Part shown: in pieces, positions 1 through 6,313 of the stretch | Layout: each line of letters opens with the position of its first letter | How positions within the stretch are numbered: the stretch's first letter is position 1 | Source: UBA1413 sp964552955 | GTDB taxonomy: Bacteria > Bacteroidota > Bacteroidia > Bacteroidales > Prolixibacteraceae | DNA: 24,806 nt | Direction of reading: 5' to 3' | Assembly (NCBI GenBank): GCA_964552955.1 | Contig: CAZKIU010000050.1 | Span: 1 to 24,806, forward strand | Program-made: the position numbers and the translations under genes | The notes under the pieces: generated by a model | Seen by the model: the letters and a program-made list of their open reading frames with translations, nothing else | Database searches by the model: none | What the model was told of the DNA's origin: nothing

Positions 1-1
1 T

Positions 2-55
2 CCCGTGGAAAACTACCTGGCCATGATCAACGTAGTAAACAATCTGGAATCTTGA
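2..55 (+). CDS. 3' end of an unidentified gene (partial)
   Basis: The first bases read in frame as PVENYLAMINVVNNLES followed by TGA at 53-55. The composition looks like a real C-terminal helix, and no other frame across these bases looks protein-like. The start lies outside the window. The last four sense codons and the stop (43-55) fall in the first two units of the heptamer array, so the repeat supplies the end of this protein. Family and function cannot be told from 17 residues. Confidence 0.45.
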   Translation, partial: PVENYLAMINVVNNLES

Positions 56-182
56 GTCTGGAATCTTGAGTCTGGAATCTGGAATCTGGAATCTTGAGTC
101 TGGAATCTGGAATCTTGAGTCTTGAGTCTGGAATCTGGAATCTTGAGTCTGGAATCTGGAGTCTTGAGTCTGGAATTTGGAG
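43..182. repeat. Array of 20 tandem heptanucleotides
   Basis: Twenty contiguous 7-bp units run without interruption. Two unit types alternate irregularly: A = TCTGGAA and B = TCTTGAG. The order is A B A B A A A B A A B B A A B A A' B A A'', where A' is TCTGGAG and A'' is TTTGGAG. The degenerate units lie at the right-hand end. Because 7 is not a multiple of 3, each unit shifts the reading frame; three units (21 bp) give a 7-residue period, so both strands stay open by chance. There are no spacers, so this is not a CRISPR array. Heptamer arrays of this kind are known in Bacteroidota and cyanobacterial genomes; their role is unclear. Confidence 0.95.
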
Positions 183-198
183 TCAGCAGTACGACTCT

Positions 199-236
199 AC
201 TTCGTTCTGCCCCGAAGTTCATCCGTCAGGTGACGG
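199..236. other. Two adjacent small inverted repeats downstream of namZ
   Basis: ACTTCG (199-204) pairs with CGAAGT (213-218) over an 8-nt loop. CCGTC (223-227) pairs with GACGG (232-236) over a 4-nt loop. They lie between the end of the minus-strand muramidase gene (273) and the heptamer array. They may act as a transcript end for that gene, but neither is followed by a T-run, so a terminator call is weak. Confidence 0.3.
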
Positions 237-272
237 ACTCCACACCTCTATACATCAGCCTCAGCCCTGCTG

Positions 273-1526
273 TTATCTATAGAGCAAGTACTGCTTGACC
301 TTTTCGCGGAAGGCGGGGATTTCCTGCATCCAAAGCTCCTGGATATCCGCTACGGCGAAGTTTTTCACAAAGCTGTTCCGGATGACGTCGGAGCCGCAAA
401 CCTTGTCGAACATGCTGAGCCTGGAGGGATCGCACATTTCGAAAGGGTTTTTGTCGGGCCAGAGGCGATGGCACTCCTGCATGACGTAAAACTGGATCAG
501 CGAGAGGTTGGCTTTGGTATAGCCGGTCAGGTGGACCTGGACGCCATGAAGGATAATGCCTTTCCCGGTGCTGTAATAGGGTGTAAAGTGAATGGGCCGG
601 AAGGAGACGCCGGAGAGGGCCAGGGCATTGAGGGCGTCGGCCAGCGTTTCGGCATTCACCCATTCGGCGGCGAAGAGCTGGAAGGGGAGGGTATAGCCTA
701 CGCCGATGCTCATAGTGTAGAGTTCGCCCAGGATGCCGGAGGCCGGGTAAAACATAGGGCTATACTCATGTGGGATATGGGGGGAGGTGGGGACCCAGGG
801 GAGACCGGTCTGGTCAAAGGTCATCTTCCGTTTCCAACCCTTCATGGCCACCACGGCCAGGTCACATTGCTCCCCGTTGGCCAGGAGACCTTCGCTGTTG
901 AGGAAGAGAGCCAGCTCTCCCACCGTCATGCCATGAAGATAAGGAATGGGAAACTGGCTTACGAAGGAGAAAAACCCCGGACGGGTAATCAGACCCTCCA
1001 TTTTGAGGCCTCCCAGGGGATTGGGGCGGTCGAGGACCACAAAACGGATGTGGTTCTCAGCGGCTGCCTCCATGGCTAGTCCGAGCGTACTGATAAAGGT
1101 GTAGGAGCGGGAGCCGATATCCTGAATGTCGTATACCAGGACATCAATCCCCTGGAGCATCTCTTTGGTGGGTTTCCTTGTTTTTCCATAAATGCTGTAA
1201 ACCGGCAGCCCGGTATGGGGATCGGTGTAATTCTCCACATAGTCTCCGGCACCATAATCGCCCCTGACTCCATGCTCCGGACCGAAGAGCGCCACCAGCT
1301 CAAATTCCGGAGCCTGGTGAAAAATATCCACCGTCGACCGCAGCCGGCTGTCAATCCCGGTAGGATTGGTAATCAGTCCTACTCTTTTCCCCTTCAGCAG
1401 GGCAAATCCTGATTCGCCCAAAACCTCCAGACCTGTTCTTACCCCCCTGGCCCCGGAAACATTTCCCGGGAAAAGCAATAGGAAAAACAGGACGCTTGAG
1501 AGTAAAATGCGGATTCTTGCTTCCAT
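273..1526 (-). CDS. namZ: Exo-beta-N-acetylmuramidase NamZ (DUF1343/GH171 type), exported
   Basis: This 417-residue protein has a signal peptide (hydrophobic residues about 8-20, likely cleavage near the VSGA stretch). It carries the DUF1343/NamZ signatures: GLITNPTG near 50-57, FGPEHGVRG at 81-89, YGKTRKPTKEML near 113-124, VYDIQDIGSRSYT at 131-143 and LDRPNPLGG near 165-173. Known members remove terminal MurNAc from peptidoglycan fragments and are classed as GH171. The length is typical and the gene looks intact. The ATG at 1526 is chosen because it puts the hydrophobic segment at the very N-terminus. It is divergent from the transglutaminase and NlpC/P60 genes, sharing a 191-bp control region. 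With those neighbours it fits periplasmic muropeptide breakdown. The family call is secure; the exact substrate is inferred. Confidence 0.88.
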   Translation of the reverse strand: MEARIRILLSSVLFFLLLFPGNVSGARGVRTGLEVLGESGFALLKGKRVGLITNPTGIDSRLRSTVDIFHQAPEFELVALFGPEHGVRGDYGAGDYVENYTDPHTGLPVYSIYGKTRKPTKEMLQGIDVLVYDIQDIGSRSYTFISTLGLAMEAAAENHIRFVVLDRPNPLGGLKMEGLITRPGFFSFVSQFPIPYLHGMTVGELALFLNSEGLLANGEQCDLAVVAMKGWKRKMTFDQTGLPWVPTSPHIPHEYSPMFYPASGILGELYTMSIGVGYTLPFQLFAAEWVNAETLADALNALALSGVSFRPIHFTPYYSTGKGIILHGVQVHLTGYTKANLSLIQFYVMQECHRLWPDKNPFEMCDPSRLSMFDKVCGSDVIRNSFVKNFAVADIQELWMQEIPAFREKVKQYLLYR

Positions 1527-1606
1527 GTGCTTAGTTTATTATAATGTATTCCAGTTGCCTTTGCGTTTGAGCCTGTTATGACTCATCGCGGTAATGGTTA
1601 AAAAAC

Positions 1607-1638
1607 TAATTTTGGATTAAATCTAAGAAATTTCTCAG
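1607..1638 (+). promoter_or_regulatory. Candidate promoter -7 box with adjoining palindrome
   Basis: TAATTTTG at 1607-1614 matches the Bacteroidetes -7 consensus TAnnTTTG, about 104 bp before the transglutaminase ATG. No clear -33 TTG is visible. Just downstream, CTAAGAAATTTCTCAG (1623-1638) is a 16-bp palindrome with one mismatched pair, placed where a repressor would overlap the transcription start. The region lies between the divergent namZ and transglutaminase genes, so it could control either. Confidence 0.4.
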
Positions 1639-1654
1639 ATATCAGACCTGAAAT

Positions 1655-1676
1655 GTCAAACCGCATCTGCGGTGAC
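1655..1676 (+). other. Leader hairpin upstream of the transglutaminase-like gene
   Basis: ACCGC (1660-1664) pairs with GCGGT (1669-1673) over an ATCT loop. The stem is extended by GTC/GAC after a two-base bulge. No T-run follows, so it is not a terminator. It would lie in the 5' leader about 40 bases before the ATG. Its role is unknown. Confidence 0.3.
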
Positions 1677-1717
1677 AGTCCGCCGAAGATGTCTAAAACA
1701 AACAAATACAATGTATT

Positions 1718-3169
1718 ATGAAGACTACGCTCCTGAAAATTTATTCCTTATGTATTCTCTTGATCCTGGGGGTGGGACTGTTACAGTGCGGTATATACGG
1801 GAAGGGTGATCCGGTCAGGGAGGTCACTGAAGCCATCGACCGGGGTAACTTTTCTGAGGCGGTGCTTAAAGTAGAAGGCTATATGTCCAGTGGCGGTATG
1901 GATTCCGGGGTGATGGCCGTTCTGGATTCCCTGATTGATCTGACCGGGAGGTTGAGGATCGATTTCCGCCTGACAGAAACGGAGGTCAGGGATCAGCTGG
2001 TCCACCTGTTGGGAAGCCCATTTACGGATGATGCGTTTCGGGAGTGGGAAAGGAGTGGTTTGCTGGAGTGGCGCAACATCGACGGAGAGAAGCGTTATTT
2101 TGCCAGGGCTGCTTCTAACCTGAAAAGGCTTCTGGATCACCGGAAGAGAAAAGTGCATCAGGGAGAAACAGAACCGCCTGATGATTTCACCCGCTATAAA
2201 ATGGAGTATGCTGCCGGGGTTATTGCCCGGCCGCAGGATTTTGGTCATCCAGTGACCCCGGTTCCTATGAAGGTCAGCTACACGATAACTGTGGAGGCTG
2301 ATGCGGTTCCATCAGGGCAGGTCGTTCGCTGCTGGATGCCCTGGCCAAGGGAGAACCATACACGCCAGCAGCAGGTACAATGGGTCAGTTCCTTCCCTGC
2401 GGCCGGTATCATTGCATCCGACAGTGCGGAACAGAGATCCCTTTACCTGGAACAAACCGCGGAAGCCGGCACGCCGCTTCATTTTACCTCAGTGTTTACC
2501 TTTTGTTCTATGGGTCAGTATTTTGACCCGGAATGGCTGGCTTCTGCCCCTATGGCTGATCGCGGGGAAATGAAGGCCTATCTGGGGGAACAACTCCCCC
2601 ATATCCTCTTTACCCTCCTGATCAGAAACGCCGCAGATTCTATCGTTGGGGAGGCTACCACTCCCCTGGAGATCGTCAGAAGGATTTTTTACTGGATCGA
2701 TGAGAACATTCCCTGGGCAGGGGCCCTGGAATATTCGGAAATGCCCAATATTCCAGAGTATGTGCTGACGCACAGACATGGTGATTGTGGCATGAAAACC
2801 CTGTTGTTCATGACCCTGGCCCGTTACAAGGGCGTTGCCGTGAAATGGCAGAGTGGCTGGATGATGCACCCCGGAGAAGTCAACCTCCACGACTGGTGCG
2901 AAGTGTGGTACCCGGGAACCGGCTGGGTCCCCCTCGATATGTCGTTCGGAAGGCTCCCCTCAGGTGATCCCCGGGTGCGCGATTTTTATATGACCGGGAT
3001 AGATCCGTGGCGCCTGATCATCAACGATGCCCTGGGAACCCCTTTTCAGCCGCAGAAAAAATACCGCCGCAGTGAACCCAACGACTTCCAGCGCGGTGAA
3101 GTGGAAGGGCCCGATGGCAACCTCTATTTCAACCACTGGAAATACCGGTTGCAGGTCGAATACCTGTAG
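1718..3169 (+). CDS. Exported transglutaminase-like domain protein
   Basis: This 483-residue protein has a hydrophobic N-terminus ending in LLQC; Cys24 could be lipidated, although Gln at -1 is atypical for a lipobox. Residues about 30-180 are helical and match no family I know. Residues 180-330 look like an all-beta region that leads into a transglutaminase core. That core has a complete Cys-His-Asp triad: C357 in HGDCGMKT, H391 in NLHDWCEVW and D407 in PLDMSFG. Such folds in bacteria are usually cysteine peptidases or amidases rather than cross-linkers. It lies upstream of the NlpC/P60 and epimerase genes and divergent from namZ, which suggests action on cell-wall peptides. That role is inferred from context only. 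Confidence 0.78.
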   Translation: MKTTLLKIYSLCILLILGVGLLQCGIYGKGDPVREVTEAIDRGNFSEAVLKVEGYMSSGGMDSGVMAVLDSLIDLTGRLRIDFRLTETEVRDQLVHLLGSPFTDDAFREWERSGLLEWRNIDGEKRYFARAASNLKRLLDHRKRKVHQGETEPPDDFTRYKMEYAAGVIARPQDFGHPVTPVPMKVSYTITVEADAVPSGQVVRCWMPWPRENHTRQQQVQWVSSFPAAGIIASDSAEQRSLYLEQTAEAGTPLHFTSVFTFCSMGQYFDPEWLASAPMADRGEMKAYLGEQLPHILFTLLIRNAADSIVGEATTPLEIVRRIFYWIDENIPWAGALEYSEMPNIPEYVLTHRHGDCGMKTLLFMTLARYKGVAVKWQSGWMMHPGEVNLHDWCEVWYPGTGWVPLDMSFGRLPSGDPRVRDFYMTGIDPWRLIINDALGTPFQPQKKYRRSEPNDFQRGEVEGPDGNLYFNHWKYRLQVEYL

Positions 3170-3226
3170 CCTCCATTGGAGACCTGTCGGGTTGTCGTAC
3201 CAGATGGTAAAAAAAAAGTGCCGGAA

Positions 3227-3258
3227 TTGGCTGTAATGCAACATTGTTTATAACTTTG
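3227..3258 (+). promoter_or_regulatory. Promoter for the NlpC/P60 gene
   Basis: TTG at 3227-3229 is followed after 21 bp by TAACTTTG at 3251-3258. This is a full match to the Bacteroidetes -7 box, and the spacing is at the upper end of the usual range. The ATG of the NlpC/P60 gene is 34 bp further on. This means the peptidase and epimerase genes can be transcribed separately from the transglutaminase gene. Confidence 0.65.
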
Positions 3259-3292
3259 AAAAGAGAGAAGCTATCATACAACATAACAACCT

Positions 3293-4528
3293 ATGCGGCC
3301 GCTGTTACCTGTATTCATTCTTCTGTTGTTATTGATCACGGGGTGTCATACCTCCAGGGTCTCCCATGTCAGAGAAGCACTGGAGGAGGTTTGCCGGGAG
3401 GCTGTTGGGGATCCCCGGACTGACCGGTGTGTGGTTGACGTCACAGGCGGGAAGGGGAAGGATCTGGTTTTACGGGGGGAAGTACTCTCCGCGGAGACCA
3501 GGGAAAAAGTGGTCTCTGCAGCCAGGAGGTTACATCCCTCTGTTCTCGACAGTCTGGTTGTGCTCCCTCATCCTGGTGTGGGAGAAAGAAGCTGTGGATT
3601 GGTGAAGGTGAGTGTAGCCAACCTGAGGGCTCGTCCCGACCATGGGGCGGAGCTGGTGTCCCAGGCTGTCATGGGCACTCCCGTAAGAATCCTGAAAAAA
3701 AGCAAGGATTGGTATTATATCCAAACCCCTGACCGGTATCTGGCCTGGACCAATGCTTCATCGGTGGAATCTTTGATCCCAAATGGTCTGGAGGAATGGT
3801 GCCACGGGGCACGGGTGATTTGCAGGGAGCTCTACGGAGTGGTCTATGCCGATACCCTGCTTCAGGATCGGCTCAGTGACCTGGTGGCCGGCGCAGTGCT
3901 TTCAGGGAAGGCTGGGAATGCAGGGAAGGAACGATGGTGTACGGTTACCCTCCCGGATGGACGACAGGGGTGGGCTGAGACAGCTCTTTTTCTTGATTAT
4001 GACACCTGGATAAAAGCAGCAGAAGCCACCCCGGCGACCCTGGTTGCTACAGCCCGGAAGATGGCCGGTATCCCCTACCTGTGGGGAGGGACCTCTTCCA
4101 AGGCGCTCGACTGCAGTGGCTTCACTAAAACCGTCTGGTTTCTGAATGGTATCCTTCTCGAAAGGGATGCTTCCCAGCAATTCAGGCACGGGGAGGTGAT
4201 CGATGCCGGCGCGGAACAGCAGAACCTGCGACCGGGAGATCTGCTCTTCTTTGGGCGGAAAGAACCTCTGCGCATCATCCATGTGGGGATTTACCTGGGG
4301 AACAGGGAGGTGATTCATGCTTCGGGACAGGTGGCCATCAGCAGCATGGACCCCCGTCAACCCCACTTCAGTACCTATCTTTCCGGAACATATGTGGGAG
4401 CTCGCAGGGTGGTGGGAATGCCTTCCGCTTTTGGTTACCTGCCCGTGAAGGAGCATCCCTGGTACCAGGGCATGATGGAAACAACACGCCAGGCCTATTC
4501 CTATGGCAACTTCATAAATCCGTTTTGA
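3293..4528 (+). CDS. SH3-domain NlpC/P60 cysteine peptidase, lipoprotein (dipeptidyl-peptidase VI / YkfC-like)
   Basis: This 411-residue protein has a lipoprotein signal ending in LITGC (lipidated Cys18). Residues about 100-230 carry bacterial SH3-like segments (LVKVSVANLRARPD near 103-116, and the second PDGRQGWAETALF). The C-terminal NlpC/P60 domain has C274 in DCSGFTK, H330 in IIHVGIYLG and H342 in VIHASG, the family's Cys-His-His triad. The architecture matches gamma-D-glutamyl-L-diamino acid peptidases such as YkfC and the Bacteroides dipeptidyl-peptidase VI proteins, which cut the stem peptide of muropeptides. The next gene, 47 bp downstream, is a dipeptide epimerase that would take the released L-Ala-D-Glu. 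This pairing is known from Bacillus ykf genes and from Bacteroides. The gene looks complete. Confidence 0.9.
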   Translation: MRPLLPVFILLLLLITGCHTSRVSHVREALEEVCREAVGDPRTDRCVVDVTGGKGKDLVLRGEVLSAETREKVVSAARRLHPSVLDSLVVLPHPGVGERSCGLVKVSVANLRARPDHGAELVSQAVMGTPVRILKKSKDWYYIQTPDRYLAWTNASSVESLIPNGLEEWCHGARVICRELYGVVYADTLLQDRLSDLVAGAVLSGKAGNAGKERWCTVTLPDGRQGWAETALFLDYDTWIKAAEATPATLVATARKMAGIPYLWGGTSSKALDCSGFTKTVWFLNGILLERDASQQFRHGEVIDAGAEQQNLRPGDLLFFGRKEPLRIIHVGIYLGNREVIHASGQVAISSMDPRQPHFSTYLSGTYVGARRVVGMPSAFGYLPVKEHPWYQGMMETTRQAYSYGNFINPF

Positions 4529-4575
4529 ACTAAACATAGCCAACAGAAATTATAAATAGATAAGCAACCCGGATC

Positions 4576-5757
4576 ATGAATGATAAAGTGGATCTTCCTA
4601 TGAGTGATTGCCCAACCTCTCAGAGCAGCCGGCGTGCGTTTCTCCGGTCGGCCGGAATGGCGGCTGGAACTGCAGCCCTGGCCACGATGATCCCGGGGTG
4701 TTCCCCGGCTGTTGAAACCCCAAAAACCTGGAAAGCGATGCCCCTGATTTTACGTTTCAAACCCTACGAGCTGCAGTTGCGCCATGTCTTTACCCTGGCG
4801 GGCAGCTCCCGCACCACCACACCCGACATCCTTACCGAGATCGAATGGAATGGGATCGTGGGATACGGGGAGGCTAGTTTGCCCCCTTACCTGGTGGAAA
4901 ACCAGGAGTCGGTCACCCGGTTTCTTTCAGGGCTTGACCTTAGCCGGTTTCAAAACCCGCTCTTTATCGAGAATATCATGGATTATGTCGATGGTGCGGC
5001 AACAGGTCAATATGCGGCCAAGGCATCGGTTGACATCGCCCTGCACGATCTGGCGGGGAAGGTGCTGGGGCAGCCCTGGCACCGGATGTGGGGACTGAAC
5101 CCTGCCGATACTCCTTCTACGAGTTTTACCATCGGCATTGACACCCCGGAAGTGGTCAGGCAGAAAACCGCCGAAGCAGCCGGCTTCAGCATCCTGAAGG
5201 TTAAACTGGGTCGCGGCAGCGACCGGGAGATGATCGACGCAGTAAGGGAAGTCACTTCCGTGCCCCTCTGTGTGGATGTCAACCAGGGGTGGACCTCCCG
5301 GGAGCAAGCCCTGGAGATGTGCCAATGGCTGGCAGAGCGGGGAGTGGTCTTCGTGGAGCAGCCCATGGATAAGACCCGCACCGGGGATATTGCCTGGCTG
5401 ACGGCCCACAGCCCCCTGCCCATAATCGCCGATGAGGCCGTGCAAACCTTTGATGATGTGCTCTCCTGTCATGGCATCTACTCGGGAATCAATATCAAGC
5501 TCATGAAATGCGGCGGATTGCGGGCTGCACGCAAGATGATTGCCCTGGCCCGTGCCCTCGGGATGAAGGTGATGATCGGCTGCATGACCGAAACCTCCTG
5601 CGCCGTGTCAGCGGCGGCCCAACTCTCTCCCCTGACCGACTGGGCCGACCTCGACGGAAACCTTCTTATATCCAACGACCTGTTCGATGGCATGACGGTC
5701 CTCGACGGAAAGGTCACCCTTCCCGAACAGCCTGGTATTGGCATTCTTCCGATCTAA
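4576..5757 (+). CDS. L-Ala-D/L-Glu (dipeptide) epimerase, Tat-exported lipoprotein
   Basis: This 393-residue enolase-superfamily enzyme has a twin-arginine signal SRRAFL (Arg19-Arg20) and a lipobox IPGC (Cys42), so it appears to be folded before Tat export and then lipid-anchored. The muconate-lactonizing-type barrel is complete: acid/base lysines K208 and K210 (KVK), metal ligands D234 (VDVNQG), E261 (VEQP) and D286 (IADEA), and the second catalytic lysine K308 (NIKLMK). The C-terminal WADLDG stretch carries the DxD motif associated with L-Ala-D/L-Glu specificity. It converts L-Ala-D-Glu from peptidoglycan to L-Ala-L-Glu. It follows the NlpC/P60 gene by 47 bp without a new promoter, so the two probably form an operon. 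Most studied homologues are cytoplasmic, so the Tat-lipoprotein form is notable. Confidence 0.9.
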   Translation: MNDKVDLPMSDCPTSQSSRRAFLRSAGMAAGTAALATMIPGCSPAVETPKTWKAMPLILRFKPYELQLRHVFTLAGSSRTTTPDILTEIEWNGIVGYGEASLPPYLVENQESVTRFLSGLDLSRFQNPLFIENIMDYVDGAATGQYAAKASVDIALHDLAGKVLGQPWHRMWGLNPADTPSTSFTIGIDTPEVVRQKTAEAAGFSILKVKLGRGSDREMIDAVREVTSVPLCVDVNQGWTSREQALEMCQWLAERGVVFVEQPMDKTRTGDIAWLTAHSPLPIIADEAVQTFDDVLSCHGIYSGINIKLMKCGGLRAARKMIALARALGMKVMIGCMTETSCAVSAAAQLSPLTDWADLDGNLLISNDLFDGMTVLDGKVTLPEQPGIGILPI

Positions 5758-6313
5758 CCTCACGATCCTCCATCCGCTCCATGATCCAGAGCGGGTAACC
5801 TCTGATAAACCCGACTTGTTTAGCTCTACCGCTGAAATCAGCACGCAGGGCAGTGATCAGGTGCGGGATTCTCAGAAGGTCTCAAGATGGCAGTGAAACC
5901 CAAACCGCAATTCCATTAAACCGTTTCTTATTAATTTCTCGCAGGCCATTATACAGGCGGACGGTGATCGTGAAACCTGGAACGAAAACCTCCTGGTGAA
6001 CTTATGCTGGCCTGCATTGAACAGTTGAATCATGGCGATGTTTTTTATATGACAAATAGCCCTCTCTACTTCTCGTCCAGGCAATAAAGGTCATTTTTAC
6101 TATTAATTCGGATTCTAAGGGTTTAACAGTAAAGATTTTGCAGAAACAGGTACGCCAAAAAAAAATCAACAGCTTCCCGTTAAAAAGTCTTAAAAAGTGG
6201 TATTACAAAATGACAAATTTTATTTATATTAGCTCCATCAATCCAGGTGAATTGACCGGATTCTGCCTGGCTAAATCTATGAGATCAATTACTAAAACCA
6301 AATCCAAAATGTA
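5758..6313. other. Intergenic region of 556 bp upstream of the SusC gene
   Basis: No convincing gene is seen here. A hairpin CCGCTC/GAGCGG (5774-5794) just after the epimerase gene has no T-run. One frame at about 5900-6028 reads protein-like for some 40 codons to a stop but has no start codon, so it may be a gene remnant. The right half is AT-rich. ATGACAAAT occurs twice (6049-6057 and 6210-6218) and TTAAAAAGT is tandemly duplicated near 6179-6199. TATATTAG (6225-6232) is one mismatch from the -7 consensus but has no -33 partner. The control region of the SusC/SusD operon must lie here, but its promoter cannot be fixed by eye. Confidence 0.5.

Noticed and set aside
43..182. CRISPR array or coding repeat protein (minus strand reads as DSRL/DSRF repeats)
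   Set aside because: The 7-bp units are contiguous without spacers. The open frame is a by-product of a stop-free heptamer with 21-bp periodicity, and it has no independent coding support.
468..1079. 203-codon open frame on the plus strand
   Set aside because: It lies wholly antisense to the well-supported namZ gene and its translation resembles no protein family.
5872..6084. 70-codon minus-strand frame in the gap before SusC
   Set aside because: There is no recognisable motif, no promoter and weak composition; it is more likely chance in a non-coding region.
6225..6232. TATATTAG as the SusC promoter -7 box
   Set aside because: It has one mismatch to the consensus and no -33 element at 19-21 bp, so it is mentioned only in the description of the gap and not called as a promoter.
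6243..6270. CCAGG/CCTGG hairpin as a riboswitch or leader control of SusC
   Set aside because: A 5-bp stem with an 18-nt loop is easily found by chance, and no known riboswitch core is visible.
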